DNA of 64,000 nucleotides from Bacteroidota bacterium (GTDB lineage Bacteria > Bacteroidota > Bacteroidia > AKYH767-A > OLB10), in the NCBI GenBank assembly GCA_016717325.1, contig JADKFV010000012.1:92165-156164 (forward strand), read 5' to 3'. The translations under genes were made by a program, and so were the position numbers. The notes below the pieces were generated by a model. That model ran no database searches. It was not told the DNA's origin and was given only the letters and a program-made list of their open reading frames with translations. This document shows positions 1-8,973 of the stretch, piece after piece. The stretch's first letter is position 1, and every line of letters begins with the position of its first letter.

Positions 1-201
1 ATGCAAGTCTACTTTATCTAATCGCAAAGGTTTATTTATTGTAATAGCATGCCCCATACCCGACTGTGGACTATCGGGCGCTACTATCACCACTTTGCCA
101 ATGGTTGCCATGGCCTGCGCCAATGCATTAATGCCCGGTGCTGTAATTCCATCATCGTTTACAATAAGAATAGTCGGTTTATTTATTTGGGATTTTGCCA
201 T
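1..201 (-). CDS. surE: 5'/3'-nucleotidase SurE, N-terminal part
   Basis: Read on the minus strand from the ATG at 201, the first 67 codons give a protein beginning MAKSQINKPTILIVNDDG, followed by APGINAL and VVIVAPDSPQSGMGHAIT. These are the N-terminal metal-binding (NDDG) and phosphate-binding blocks of SurE, a phosphatase acting on nucleoside monophosphates. Known SurE proteins are about 250 residues, so roughly three quarters lies beyond the left edge. It is divergent from the toxin-antitoxin pair at 298. Identification rests on the very conserved N-terminus and is confident despite the truncation. Confidence 0.9.
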   Translation of the reverse strand, partial: MAKSQINKPTILIVNDDGITAPGINALAQAMATIGKVVIVAPDSPQSGMGHAITINKPLRLDKVDLH

Positions 202-252
202 AAATTATTTTTTGCGAAACTAAGAAATATTGGAGTTGAATTAAAATTGAAT

Positions 253-287
253 TTGTCGTACAAAATAATTAATATTGCCGTACAAAA
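253..287 (+). promoter_or_regulatory. Putative antitoxin operator, two direct repeats
   Basis: Two copies of TTGYCGTACAAAA lie at 253-265 and 275-287. Their starts are 22 bp apart, about two helical turns, and the second ends 10 bp before the antitoxin ATG at 298. Each copy contains an imperfect TTGT..ACAA palindrome. Ribbon-helix-helix antitoxins typically autorepress through such tandem sites, so an operator role is inferred; no binding data exist. Confidence 0.5.
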
Positions 288-297
288 GTTTTAAATT

Positions 298-564
298 ATG
301 GAAACAAAATTAACATTGCGATTCGACAGCGAAATAATTGATGAGATTAAAAGATTTGCCGAATCGAAAAACATAAGTGTTTCGAAATTAACCGAATATT
401 TATTTACCAAAGTAACAGCAAAAAACTACAAATCGTTAGAAGACTTTCCAATTGCGAAATGGATAGATGAACTTGCCGAACCACAAATTAAATACACAAA
501 ACCAGGCAAAAAAAAGAAATCAATTCATAAGGAATTTTACGAATCAAAGGCAACTAAGAAATGA
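298..564 (+). CDS. Antitoxin, ribbon-helix-helix type (DUF6364-like)
   Basis: An 88-residue protein. Its N-terminus (KLTLRFDSEIIDEIKRFAES, then KNISVSKLTEYLF) has the strand-helix-helix pattern of a ribbon-helix-helix DNA-binding domain over about residues 3-40. The C-terminal half is lysine-rich and probably wraps and neutralises the toxin. The stop codon overlaps the start of the PIN-domain gene by four bases (ATGA), the usual translational coupling of a type II toxin-antitoxin pair. The overall pattern fits the DUF6364 antitoxin family of Bacteroidota. The partner and the upstream direct repeats support the call more than sequence identity does. Confidence 0.8.
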   Translation: METKLTLRFDSEIIDEIKRFAESKNISVSKLTEYLFTKVTAKNYKSLEDFPIAKWIDELAEPQIKYTKPGKKKKSIHKEFYESKATKK

Positions 565-980
565 CAAAAATATTTATTGACGCAAATGTAATTATTTCTG
601 TTTTAAATTCGGAATATCCAGCGTTTCCATTTGCAGCCAAAGTACTAAGCCTTGCCGACAATCCAAACTATAGATTGTTTACATCACCATTAAGCATAGC
701 TATTAGTTTTTATTTTGCTACAAAAAAATGTGGAGTCACCAAGGCACATCAAAAAATAATTTTGCTTGGAAACAAAATACAGATAGTTGATACCCCCGAA
801 GATTGCTTAAAGCAATTAGCGAAAGATAAAAAAATAAAAGATGTGGAAGATGGAATGCAATATTATGCTGCAAAAAAGGCAAAATGTAATTTCATTATTA
901 CTGATAACATTGAAGATTTTTACTTTTCGGAAATCGAAGTAAAAACCGCTTCAGCCTTTTTAGCTTTAATTTCGAATTGA
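561..980 (+). CDS. PIN-domain ribonuclease toxin (VapC-like)
   Basis: 139 residues with PIN-fold acidic residues: D7 in KIFIDANVIIS, the E96/D97 block in DVEDGMQYYAA, and D115 with D120 in FIITDNIEDF. These coordinate the metal used to cleave RNA in VapC-type toxins. The length is normal and the frame intact. It is translated from an ATGA overlap with the upstream antitoxin gene. Known PIN toxins inhibit translation by cutting tRNA or rRNA; the target here cannot be told from sequence. It appears complete, unlike the decayed VapC near the right end of the window. Confidence 0.85.
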   Translation: MTKIFIDANVIISVLNSEYPAFPFAAKVLSLADNPNYRLFTSPLSIAISFYFATKKCGVTKAHQKIILLGNKIQIVDTPEDCLKQLAKDKKIKDVEDGMQYYAAKKAKCNFIITDNIEDFYFSEIEVKTASAFLALISN

Positions 981-1117
981 ATTCTTGAATCGTTGTTGAT
1001 GGAAATTAGATTTATAAATTAGCAAAAACTAATCATCGAAACATTCTATCAAAAGTAAAGATTCGGTAAAAACAATTTGAATTAAATTAATGAGGCTCAC
1101 ACTTTTTCTGCCACAAA

Positions 1118-1732
1118 TCATCCCATATCCCTATTAGCAAATCCTTCGTTGGCCTTTTCAATAAATTCAAGAATTTCTTCGCGCCCACTTTTTGTTTCGG
1201 TGGAGGAAATAAACATCAATGGTAGCTCTTCCCAATGTTTTAAATATTCCTTTTTATGTATTGCCACACTTTTTGGTATTTGTGTCTTGGGTATTTTATC
1301 GGCTTTGGTAAACACAATACATAGTGGCACACCATTCTCTCCTACTTTGTTTATAAATTCCATATCCGACTTTTGCGGTTCAATCCTCAAATCAACTAAG
1401 ATAAATATACACATGAGAAACTCTCGTTGTTCAATGTAATCCCAAATCATTTTTTTCCATTTCGCCCGCTCTTCCTGCGATACTTTGGCATAACCAAATC
1501 CGGGCAAATCAACCAGCATCCATTGCTTATTTACTTTGAAAAAATTTATTGTTTGCGTTTTTCCCGGTGAGCTCGATGTTTTGGCCAAGCCCTTTTTATT
1601 TACCAGCATATTTATAAGCGATGATTTGCCCACATTGCTTCGACCTATGAAAGCATACTCCGGCAAAGGTTCTGGCGTACATTGCTCTAGATTGGTAGCA
1701 CTTTTTATAAACTCGGTTTCTTTAATTATCAT
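1118..1732 (-). CDS. engB: Ribosome biogenesis GTPase EngB/YsxC
   Basis: A 204-residue GTPase with G1 GRSNVGKS at residues 30-37, G3 DLPG at 75-78 and G4 TKAD at 142-145, in the EngB arrangement. EngB (YihA/YsxC) is an essential factor for assembly of the large ribosomal subunit. The open frame extends 8 codons upstream to a TTG, but the ATG at 1732 gives the family's normal N-terminus (MIIKETEFIKSATN). It is divergent from the histidine kinase gene. Length and motifs match the family, with no anomaly. Confidence 0.95.
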   Translation of the reverse strand: MIIKETEFIKSATNLEQCTPEPLPEYAFIGRSNVGKSSLINMLVNKKGLAKTSSSPGKTQTINFFKVNKQWMLVDLPGFGYAKVSQEERAKWKKMIWDYIEQREFLMCIFILVDLRIEPQKSDMEFINKVGENGVPLCIVFTKADKIPKTQIPKSVAIHKKEYLKHWEELPLMFISSTETKSGREEILEFIEKANEGFANRDMG

Positions 1733-1894
1733 TTCGATTAATTTTTTTTTCGCCAAAAAGATTATTCATTTTGGGTGGGTAAATGTAGTTTGTTAAACAT
1801 AGGATGGTACATTTGCATCAGTAATTTTTTCGTGATTCGCTTTATCGCATTTGATAGAGTTTTTTAATGAATCCCCTGCTTTAACCAATCGTAT

Positions 1895-1925
1895 TTTGTT
1901 TTTACAAATCTTCTTTGTTAATTTG
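1895..1925 (+). promoter_or_regulatory. Bacteroidota-type promoter of the histidine kinase gene
   Basis: TTTG at 1895-1898, a 19-nt spacer, then TTAATTTG at 1918-1925, one mismatch from the Bacteroidota consensus TTTG-N19-TAnnTTTG. Transcription would start near 1932, upstream of the ATGs at 1963 and 1999 and downstream of the TTG at 1915, which therefore is unlikely to be the start codon. Confidence 0.55.
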
Positions 1926-1962
1926 TTGGCTATTCCTAAGTCCGACTAAACTAACAAAGTTG

Positions 1963-3420
1963 ATGAAATTTAATTTTTCATATTTACGTAAGTTTTTTAT
2001 GTTTAAAAACTCGATTGAAAAGCTCATCAACAGGCTTAGTGGAGACTCCGACAACTTCACTATAGAAACAAGGATGTTTAACCTCACAGCGTTACTCATC
2101 GGTTCGTTATTTTCGCTTGGTGTAGTTGCTAACTTTATTATTGGTCTCAATTTTTGGCTCAACATATCCATAGTTAGTTGTATTGCGATATTATTTTACA
2201 CTTATTACCAGTCTCGCTATAAAAATAACTATACCTATGTGCTTCCTATTTTCATAGTAGTGAGTTATACCATGATTACACTCAACTGGTTTTTGGGTGC
2301 CGGTAGCGATGGCCCTTCACCAATATACTTTTTGCTTAATCTTATTACATTACTTATTATCAGCCCGCGTAGGCAATACTTTTTTATTCTTGCCATGCAA
2401 TTGATTACTATGTCGGGTTTGTATTATGTTGACTATAACCACAGCAGTTGGGTTATACAATACGATGATGAAAATGCGCGAATGATAGACATGTTTTTGA
2501 GTACATTTTTCTGCCTCATATTCGTTTTCCTGATTATGGCACTTTTAAAAATTAGCTACAACCGCGAGCGTACAAAAGTAAAATTGCAGCAGAACGAAAT
2601 TTACGACCAAAACAAACTTATTCTTGAGCAGAACGAAAACCTCGAAAAGATGAACCACTTAAAGTCGAAATTATTCTCTATTATTTCGCACGATATGCGT
2701 TCACCTTTGTCAACTTTACATAGTGCAATTAACATATTGAACGAAACACACTTATCGGAAAGTGAAAGACTTACTATAATTAATGGTGCAAAAGAGCGAT
2801 TGGTTTATACTCAGGAAATGCTCGACAATCTTTTAAGTTGGGCAAACAGCCAAATGAACGGAATGCAAACAAGCATGTCGAAGGTAAATATGAAGCACCT
2901 TGCCAATTCCGTTTTGCTGCACCTTAAACCTCAATACGAAAGCAAGTTTATTAATGCAGTAAGTGAAATAGCTGAAGATGTGTTTGTATATGCAGATATT
3001 GAAATGATTAGATTGGTAATAAGAAATATATTTTCCAATGCTGCAAAGTTCACTTCCGAAGATGGTAACATTACTATTAAAGCACATACCGAAAACGATT
3101 TAGTGTGGATTACTATTACCGATAATGGCAAAGGGCTTACTCCTATTGAGCTCGAAAAAATAAATTCGAAAACAAGTTTTTCTACTCCGGGCACCAATAA
3201 CGAAAAAGGTACTGGACTTGGATTGATTCTTTGTAAGGATTTTCTGCATGTAAACAATGGCGAGCTTGTTGTTACAAGCGAAATGCAAAAGGGTACAACA
3301 TTTGCCTTCAGCCTGCCTTTCTACAGCGGTCAGGATGAAAATGTGGACAAACAAAAAGACAACATACGTGCGCTAATAAGAAGCAAAGACAGGGCTAAGA
3401 CTTTTTCTGATATGTATTAA
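1963..3420 (+). CDS. Membrane sensor histidine kinase
   Basis: The N-terminal ~200 residues hold five or six hydrophobic segments with short loops and no large periplasmic sensor domain. A short coiled segment leads to a DHp domain with H243 in IISHDMRSPLS, then a HATPase domain with an N box (NIFSNAAKFT), DNGKG near 387 and GTGLGL near 416. It should autophosphorylate H243 and pass phosphate to a response regulator, but none is encoded nearby (orphan kinase). The ATG at 1963 was chosen because of the promoter at 1895-1925; ATG 1999 is also possible. The 3' end overlaps the convergent acyltransferase gene by 26 bp. Confidence 0.88.
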   Translation: MKFNFSYLRKFFMFKNSIEKLINRLSGDSDNFTIETRMFNLTALLIGSLFSLGVVANFIIGLNFWLNISIVSCIAILFYTYYQSRYKNNYTYVLPIFIVVSYTMITLNWFLGAGSDGPSPIYFLLNLITLLIISPRRQYFFILAMQLITMSGLYYVDYNHSSWVIQYDDENARMIDMFLSTFFCLIFVFLIMALLKISYNRERTKVKLQQNEIYDQNKLILEQNENLEKMNHLKSKLFSIISHDMRSPLSTLHSAINILNETHLSESERLTIINGAKERLVYTQEMLDNLLSWANSQMNGMQTSMSKVNMKHLANSVLLHLKPQYESKFINAVSEIAEDVFVYADIEMIRLVIRNIFSNAAKFTSEDGNITIKAHTENDLVWITITDNGKGLTPIELEKINSKTSFSTPGTNNEKGTGLGLILCKDFLHVNNGELVVTSEMQKGTTFAFSLPFYSGQDENVDKQKDNIRALIRSKDRAKTFSDMY

Positions 3421-4330
3421 CATGTCGCTCTTTTTTGCTATCGTAAATATCGGCTATTGTTACTAAAATTCCGGTTTCTTCTACATCACCAAAATGTGAA
3501 TTAAGCGCTGTACCAAAAGTTTTCATGGTGGGCGATATATTCATGTAGGAATTTACCAAAGGTGGAATATTCTCTTTCAAACTCCTCACATGATGGTTTA
3601 AAATAACATGGGCTTCTTTGTATGAGAGGCCTTCAATTTCCTTTGCAAAAGCACCTATATCCGTTTCATATTTCAACGGTATTATTGGCGTCACTAATTT
3701 TTCGGAATCGGGAAAAATATAATTCATAAAATATAAAATCATATCGCGCGCCTGACGATTAAAATCAAGATACATAGTTACTTTTCCCCAATAATATTTT
3801 AAGTCTTCATTGTCTACAATTATGGCACCAAGACCATCCCACAAATTATCGAGCGAAAATAATCCGGTACGGTTGGTGGCAGTGGGTTGATATTTTGGTT
3901 GCACAAATGAGCGCCCCAACTCTATGGTATAAGGCATATAATCGCGAATAAACATTCCGCTGAAGTTGAACAGTTCACTTGTTGACAACATTATTTCACC
4001 ATTTGGGCCAATGGCATTTTTGCAATGTATATAACGGTAGCCACCCACAATATCTTTATCGGTAGTATTCCACACAATCAGTTGCTGGTATGGTTGTTCG
4101 TTGGTATCGTATTCATCGAGGTCGCATGCCAAGCCCGTGCCTCCTCCTGCTGCACGAAAAGTAACTTCGCGCAATCGGCCAATTTCGCGCAAAGTATTGG
4201 GTGCATTGCGGTGATTTACTACATAGATTTCGTTATTACCATTATTGGTTTTGCGCAAAAAAGTTGTGGCATTTAATTCAGCCAAAATCAATTCGCCTGG
4301 CACAGGGTCTATAACTTTTTGCTCATTCAT
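3395..4330 (-). CDS. Amino-acid N-acyltransferase for amino lipids (GlsB/OlsB-like)
   Basis: A 311-residue protein with a hemolysin-type GNAT-like acyltransferase domain. LREIGRLREVTFRAAGGGTG, a conserved acidic stretch (DLDEYD) and IVGGYRYIHC match OlsB-type N-acyltransferases, which transfer a 3-hydroxyacyl chain from ACP to an amino acid. It lies 66 bp downstream of an acyltransferase gene on the same strand. The two-gene arrangement resembles the glsB/glsA locus for glycine lipids in Bacteroides; in related organisms the product may be an ornithine or serine-glycine lipid. The acceptor amino acid cannot be read from the sequence. Confidence 0.75.
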   Translation of the reverse strand: MNEQKVIDPVPGELILAELNATTFLRKTNNGNNEIYVVNHRNAPNTLREIGRLREVTFRAAGGGTGLACDLDEYDTNEQPYQQLIVWNTTDKDIVGGYRYIHCKNAIGPNGEIMLSTSELFNFSGMFIRDYMPYTIELGRSFVQPKYQPTATNRTGLFSLDNLWDGLGAIIVDNEDLKYYWGKVTMYLDFNRQARDMILYFMNYIFPDSEKLVTPIIPLKYETDIGAFAKEIEGLSYKEAHVILNHHVRSLKENIPPLVNSYMNISPTMKTFGTALNSHFGDVEETGILVTIADIYDSKKERHVNTYQKKS

Positions 4331-4396
4331 TTTTTATTTGGTAAAAAATTTATTTCAAAAAAACAATTTCTTTTACAATCACCATTTTCCAAAATA

Positions 4397-5239
4397 TCAA
4401 TTTTCTTTTGGAGCAAGTTCGTACACTTTATCTTTCATCCATTGCGCCCATTGTTCATCAGTTTTCGATTTGTCGAAAATTGCAGGGTCTATAGCTTTTC
4501 CAATAGTAATGGTAACATTGAGATGTTCTTGCTTATACATTTCATCGGGCAAATAAAGCATTTCGATATTGGCCTTAATACCTATTTTTTTTCGGAAATT
4601 CGATAAGCCGTAAAAATAGTTTGTAAGATGCCCGCTGATATGTATGGGAACTACAGTCTTCTTATATTTTCTTGCCTTTGCTATAAAAGCTTTCTTCCAT
4701 TCGAGGTCGCAAATCACGCCATCGGTTCTGCGCGATACCAACCCTGCCGGAAAAATCAACAATGCTCCATCCGATGCAAATACCTGATCCAGTTCTTGTA
4801 GCATTTCGCGTGTAGTATTACCATGCTTATTTACTCCAACAAACAAATCTTCAAGATTTTTGAGTTTGGTTAATATATCGTTCACTATAAACTTTACTTC
4901 GGGCCTATGCCGCCCCAATACTTGCAATAACGATATGCCATCGAGACCACCAAGAGGATGATTAGCAACAAACATAACTGAGCCATGCTCTAAAATATTT
5001 TCTTCGCCAATTACTTTATACTTAAACTTAAACTCGGTAATAATGGCATCTACAAAAGCCAACCCACGCAAGTGACCGTATTTCGAAATAAAATAATTTA
5101 CTTGCTCTTGCCGTGTTATTTTTTTTAAATACCTAAGTATAAAACCCGGTATCATTTTATGCAGACGCGCATTCTTTTCTAAAAAAATTTTATCGATATC
5201 GATAAATTTTTTGTCGGCATATTCATTTTCAATACTCAT
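4397..5239 (-). CDS. Lysophospholipid-type O-acyltransferase (GlsA/OlsA-like)
   Basis: 280 residues of the PlsC/LPLAT superfamily. The acyltransferase motif is NHPLGGLDG (N93 to G101), giving H94 and D100, one residue longer than the classical H-x4-D spacing but common in hemolysin-like Bacteroidota members. A later block LLIFPAGLVSRR matches motif III (FPxG). It would add the second, ester-linked acyl chain to the N-acylated amino acid made by the neighbouring enzyme, at the inner face of the cytoplasmic membrane. It is first in a minus-strand pair and divergent from pyrG. Confidence 0.78.
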   Translation of the reverse strand: MSIENEYADKKFIDIDKIFLEKNARLHKMIPGFILRYLKKITRQEQVNYFISKYGHLRGLAFVDAIITEFKFKYKVIGEENILEHGSVMFVANHPLGGLDGISLLQVLGRHRPEVKFIVNDILTKLKNLEDLFVGVNKHGNTTREMLQELDQVFASDGALLIFPAGLVSRRTDGVICDLEWKKAFIAKARKYKKTVVPIHISGHLTNYFYGLSNFRKKIGIKANIEMLYLPDEMYKQEHLNVTITIGKAIDPAIFDKSKTDEQWAQWMKDKVYELAPKEN

Positions 5240-5502
5240 ACTTTACTCTTAATTTGGGTTTGGCAAATATATATTATGTCACCACATATTTTACACAAAA
5301 TCAACTTTATTCGCTTCCATAATTATTACTTACTTCTCATTCTGAATTTTCTAACATCCTTAAAACTAAATTATCCCTCAAGAATAGTTTGGAAATTTGG
5401 CGCTCAATCTAAATTATTATGTAATAATATTAACCTCTATGCTTTTTATACTTCAAGGTTATTACATTTGCATCCCGTGTTCAAAAAAAACAAACTACAC
5501 CA

Positions 5503-7122
5503 ATGAGCTCGGTAAAATATATTTTCGTAACGGGAGGGGTAACATCCTCATTAGGCAAAGGCATTATTTCGGCATCGCTAGCAAAGCTGCTACAGGCAAG
5601 GGGCTACAAGGTTGCCATCCAAAAACTTGATCCATACATCAACATCGACCCGGGCACTCTCAACCCCTACGAACATGGCGAATGTTATGTAACCAACGAT
5701 GGTGCCGAAACCGACCTCGACCTGGGCCACTACGAGCGATTTTTAAATACGGCTACATCGCAAGCCAATAATGTTACTACCGGTCGCATTTACCAAACTG
5801 TAATCAACAAAGAGCGTGAAGGCGCATACTTAGGCAAAACCGTTCAGGTGATTCCTCACATTACCGATGAAATAAAACGGTGTATAAAATTGCTGGGCGA
5901 AACAGGAGATTACGAAATAATAATAACCGAAATTGGTGGCACCGTTGGCGATATCGAATCGCTGCCTTACATAGAAGCTGTGCGACAGCAAATATGGGAA
6001 ATGGCTGGTAACTGTTGTGTTATACACCTTACTTTGTTGCCATATCTTGCTACTACCGGAGAGCTGAAAACAAAACCTACTCAACACTCGGTAAAAACTT
6101 TACTGGAATATGGTATACAGCCCGATATACTTGTATGCCGTTCGGAGCACCCGGTGAATCAGGAATTAAAACGTAAAATCGCTTTGTTCTGTAATGTAAA
6201 TATCAATGCCGTTATCGAGTCGATAGATGCACCTACTATTTACGATGTGCCACTGTTGATGATGAAAGAACAACTCGACAAAGTTGTGTTGAACAAACTA
6301 AGATTGAACATGCGCCACGAACCCGATATGGAACAGTGGAAAGCATTTCTGGGCAAGTTAAAAAATCCGGTAAACGAAGTTAAAATTGGGTTGATAGGCA
6401 AATATATTGAATTGAAAGATGCATACAAAAGTATAAGCGAATCGCTCATACATGCTGGCGTGGCTAATGAATGTAATGTAAAAGTGGAGTGGATACATTC
6501 CGAAAAACTGGATAAGGATAATATAAAAGATAAACTAAAAAATCTTCATGCTGTATTGGTGGCTCCAGGATTTGGAAATAGAGGAATAGAAGGAAAAATT
6601 GATGCTATAGAATTTGTGCGCAAAAACAATATTCCGTTTTTGGGAATTTGCCTTGGTATGCAATGCGCAGTTATTGAATTTAGTCGTAATGTATTGAAAC
6701 TGGAAAATGCCAATTCAACAGAAATGGATCCCGATGCAAAAAATCCGGTGATTGATATAATGGCATCGCAAAAAGATATTACGCGCAAAGGCGGCACCAT
6801 GCGGCTTGGCGAGTATCCTTGTGTATTATTAAAAGGAACAAAGGCTGCCGGCATTTACAACAAATCGAAAATTGCTGAGCGACACCGTCACCGCTTTGAA
6901 TTCAACAATAAGTATTTGAAAAAATTTGAAGAGGCCGGTATGATTGCATCAGGCATAAACCAATCACCACTTGGCGACCTTGTCGAAATTATCGAATTGA
7001 AAAATCATCCCTTTTTTGTAGGGGTTCAATTTCATCCCGAGTATAAAAGCACAGTCGAAAATCCACACCCACTATTTGTAAAATTTGTGAAGGCCGCTAT
7101 GGAGAGAAAGTCTGTAGTTTAG
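5503..7122 (+). CDS. pyrG: CTP synthase
   Basis: 539 residues, the usual length. The N-terminal synthetase domain begins KYIFVTGGVTSSLGKGI with its P-loop. The C-terminal class I glutamine amidotransferase domain has nucleophile C383 in GICLGMQ and the HPE of VQFHPEYKS. It converts UTP to CTP using glutamine and ATP, the last step of pyrimidine ribonucleotide synthesis. A Bacteroidota -7 element TACATTTG lies at 5463-5470, but no good -33 box was seen 19 nt upstream. The frame is intact. The gene is monocistronic and followed by a repeat-rich gap. Confidence 0.97.
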   Translation: MSSVKYIFVTGGVTSSLGKGIISASLAKLLQARGYKVAIQKLDPYINIDPGTLNPYEHGECYVTNDGAETDLDLGHYERFLNTATSQANNVTTGRIYQTVINKEREGAYLGKTVQVIPHITDEIKRCIKLLGETGDYEIIITEIGGTVGDIESLPYIEAVRQQIWEMAGNCCVIHLTLLPYLATTGELKTKPTQHSVKTLLEYGIQPDILVCRSEHPVNQELKRKIALFCNVNINAVIESIDAPTIYDVPLLMMKEQLDKVVLNKLRLNMRHEPDMEQWKAFLGKLKNPVNEVKIGLIGKYIELKDAYKSISESLIHAGVANECNVKVEWIHSEKLDKDNIKDKLKNLHAVLVAPGFGNRGIEGKIDAIEFVRKNNIPFLGICLGMQCAVIEFSRNVLKLENANSTEMDPDAKNPVIDIMASQKDITRKGGTMRLGEYPCVLLKGTKAAGIYNKSKIAERHRHRFEFNNKYLKKFEEAGMIASGINQSPLGDLVEIIELKNHPFFVGVQFHPEYKSTVENPHPLFVKFVKAAMERKSVV

Positions 7123-7708
7123 TGTTTAGTATTGAGTAAGTAGTATTGAGTAGTTGGTATTGGGTAGGTAGTATTGAGTAGTTGGTATTGAGTAGTTAGT
7201 ATTGAGATGTTTTGCTATCGGTTATTTGGTTGTTGCTTTCGTTATTGTCATGCTGAGGTACGAAGCATCTCTGCCTAACGTTAGGTCTTGGTTGTTGTTT
7301 TCGCAATTGTTATGCTGAGGTACGAAGCATCTCTGTCAGGCATTGGTCATTGCGCATTGTCAAGTGAGTATTCTCGAAATTATAAACTGTTCTGTAAGAA
7401 ATCGGGGGTCGTCCATTTTAATTGTAAGGATGAATGAGTGATAGAATTATTGGTAAAATAAAGTTATTCTTACTGATTGATGATATAGCTAAAAAGATTA
7501 TCATTTGTCACAATCATGATCGAATAGCATTGAATAAAATTAACTTGCTTTTAATGACATCTAAATATTTATACAAAAAAGTTGATTATTATTTCGGCAA
7601 TGCAATTAAAAAAAAACTACACGTCTATAAAAACATAAATCAATGAAAATCATTTTTTGATTCAATGCAATAACCAAATAACCAACAACCCAATAACCAA
7701 ACAACCAA
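7123..7708. repeat. Intergenic repeats after pyrG
   Basis: At 7125-7207 a short minisatellite reiterates GTATTGAGTAGTTGGTATTG with a period near 30 bp. Two copies of an element containing ATGCTGAGGTACGAAGCAT (ATGCT/AGCAT arms) follow at about 7250-7272 and 7312-7333; this resembles a widespread Bacteroidota intergenic palindrome. CCTAACGTTAGG at 7274-7285 is a perfect 12-bp palindrome. The end, 7664-7710, is a run of AACCAAATAACC-type units. A 70-codon ORF at 7434-7646 has no recognisable features. Confidence 0.7.
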
Positions 7709-8806
7709 CTACCTATTCACAGCATTTCTAAAAATCAACTGCAGGGCAGCATCAAAGCGCATGGACTTATCATCGGCCGGGGCAAAATCGATGGGTGGAG
7801 GTTTTATTTTTTCTATCTCTGTTTGAAAATTGGAATAATCAGTTTTTTTTGATGTGGTACTCAATTTCAATATTTGTATCATGCTATCGGCCACTACTGT
7901 TGTGTATTGCACCGGCAAAGTTTCGCGTGCAATATTTATCAATTCAAATTCCGAAGTGTTGTAATATTCTACCAACTCCCAATCGTGGGCATTTTCATTT
8001 TTAAGTTCAAACATTTTATATTTTAATCGCTCATACAATCCATCTGCCGGTGTTTGCAAATCGGAATTATTTATTTCGTCAAAAGTTTTACGGCCTGTTT
8101 TACCATAGTAAATTATTTTTTGATTGAAATCTGAATTGGCCACTCTAAGGTCATCCACTTTTTTGTTGTCGATAACAGTGCTATCCAGCATGTTTACAAA
8201 ATACAAACTCTCGCCACTCATGGCTGCAAAACTTTCCCAATCTTTAATTTCCTTTTTATAAATGTTGCTCTTTAAAAATACTGGTTGAATCACAAACCCT
8301 TTGCGCTTAGCGGACCTAATGGCAGCTTTCAATTTTACAGGACCAATATTTACATCACCATTGCCAATAACTATTATTACACGTTGGGCCCCTTTACGTT
8401 TACTCCAGGTTACACGGTTTACTGCTGCGTCTACCAGGGCTCCTAAATGCTGCGAACCTCCGGGCATGTAAGTTTTAATTTTACAGAATTCTAAAAATAC
8501 TTCTTCGTAGTTTTCGGTTGGGTGTACAAATACCTTTACAAAATTCGAGTCTTGCTTAAACGATTCGCGAGAGTAACCTACCAAACCAACACAAACATGT
8601 TGCGTACTCATTTGCCCCTGAACCGAAGAAATCATTTTCCAATAAGCCTTTTTGAAAGATTCAAACACACCCGAAGTGCTGCCACTCATATCTATACAAA
8701 ATACAATCTCGGTAATCTTACGGTTATCAGGATTGGCACTAAATGCTTTATCAGCACTTAATGATAACAGGCAAAACAGTAAAACCAATTTTGGTATTCT
8801 TAGCAT
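7709..8806 (-). CDS. Secreted von Willebrand factor A domain protein
   Basis: 365 residues from the ATG at 8806, which gives a signal peptide (MLRIPKLVLLFCLLSLSADK, cleavage near AFSA). A VWA domain follows with the MIDAS motif DMSGS at 39-43 and an IVIGNGDVN-type strand near residue 155; the C-terminal third has no recognised domain. The open frame extends 29 codons upstream, but that stretch contains the promoter at 8851-8881, so the internal ATG is the start. VWA domains bind proteins through a metal ion; the partner is unknown. It is not part of the Bat operon although it shares the VWA theme. Confidence 0.8.
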   Translation of the reverse strand: MLRIPKLVLLFCLLSLSADKAFSANPDNRKITEIVFCIDMSGSTSGVFESFKKAYWKMISSVQGQMSTQHVCVGLVGYSRESFKQDSNFVKVFVHPTENYEEVFLEFCKIKTYMPGGSQHLGALVDAAVNRVTWSKRKGAQRVIIVIGNGDVNIGPVKLKAAIRSAKRKGFVIQPVFLKSNIYKKEIKDWESFAAMSGESLYFVNMLDSTVIDNKKVDDLRVANSDFNQKIIYYGKTGRKTFDEINNSDLQTPADGLYERLKYKMFELKNENAHDWELVEYYNTSEFELINIARETLPVQYTTVVADSMIQILKLSTTSKKTDYSNFQTEIEKIKPPPIDFAPADDKSMRFDAALQLIFRNAVNR

Positions 8807-8850
8807 AGGATAACGAGGCAAGAAAAAAATAGATAACCGATGTTCAACGG

Positions 8851-8881
8851 CAAATATAAATACTCGACTTAATCTACCAAA
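8851..8881 (-). promoter_or_regulatory. Consensus Bacteroidota promoter for the VWA gene
   Basis: On the minus strand TTTG (8881-8878), exactly 19 nt, then TATATTTG (8858-8851). This is a perfect match to TTTG-N19-TAnnTTTG. The predicted transcript starts near 8845, about 40 nt upstream of the ATG at 8806. Confidence 0.75.
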
Positions 8882-8973
8882 CAGATTCGGCAAAGAAATT
8901 AAACTTTATAAAAAAGGGGCTTTCTTTTATTTAAAGGTACTGTGTGATTTGTTCCGGAAGTTGATGGGCAGAA

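Noticed and set aside
49..294. 81-codon plus-strand ORF at the left edge
   Set aside because: It is antisense to the clear surE N-terminus and runs into the operator region.
7434..7646. 70-codon ORF with an AAGGA-like site
   Set aside because: No domain or context, AT-biased composition; could be real but cannot be supported.
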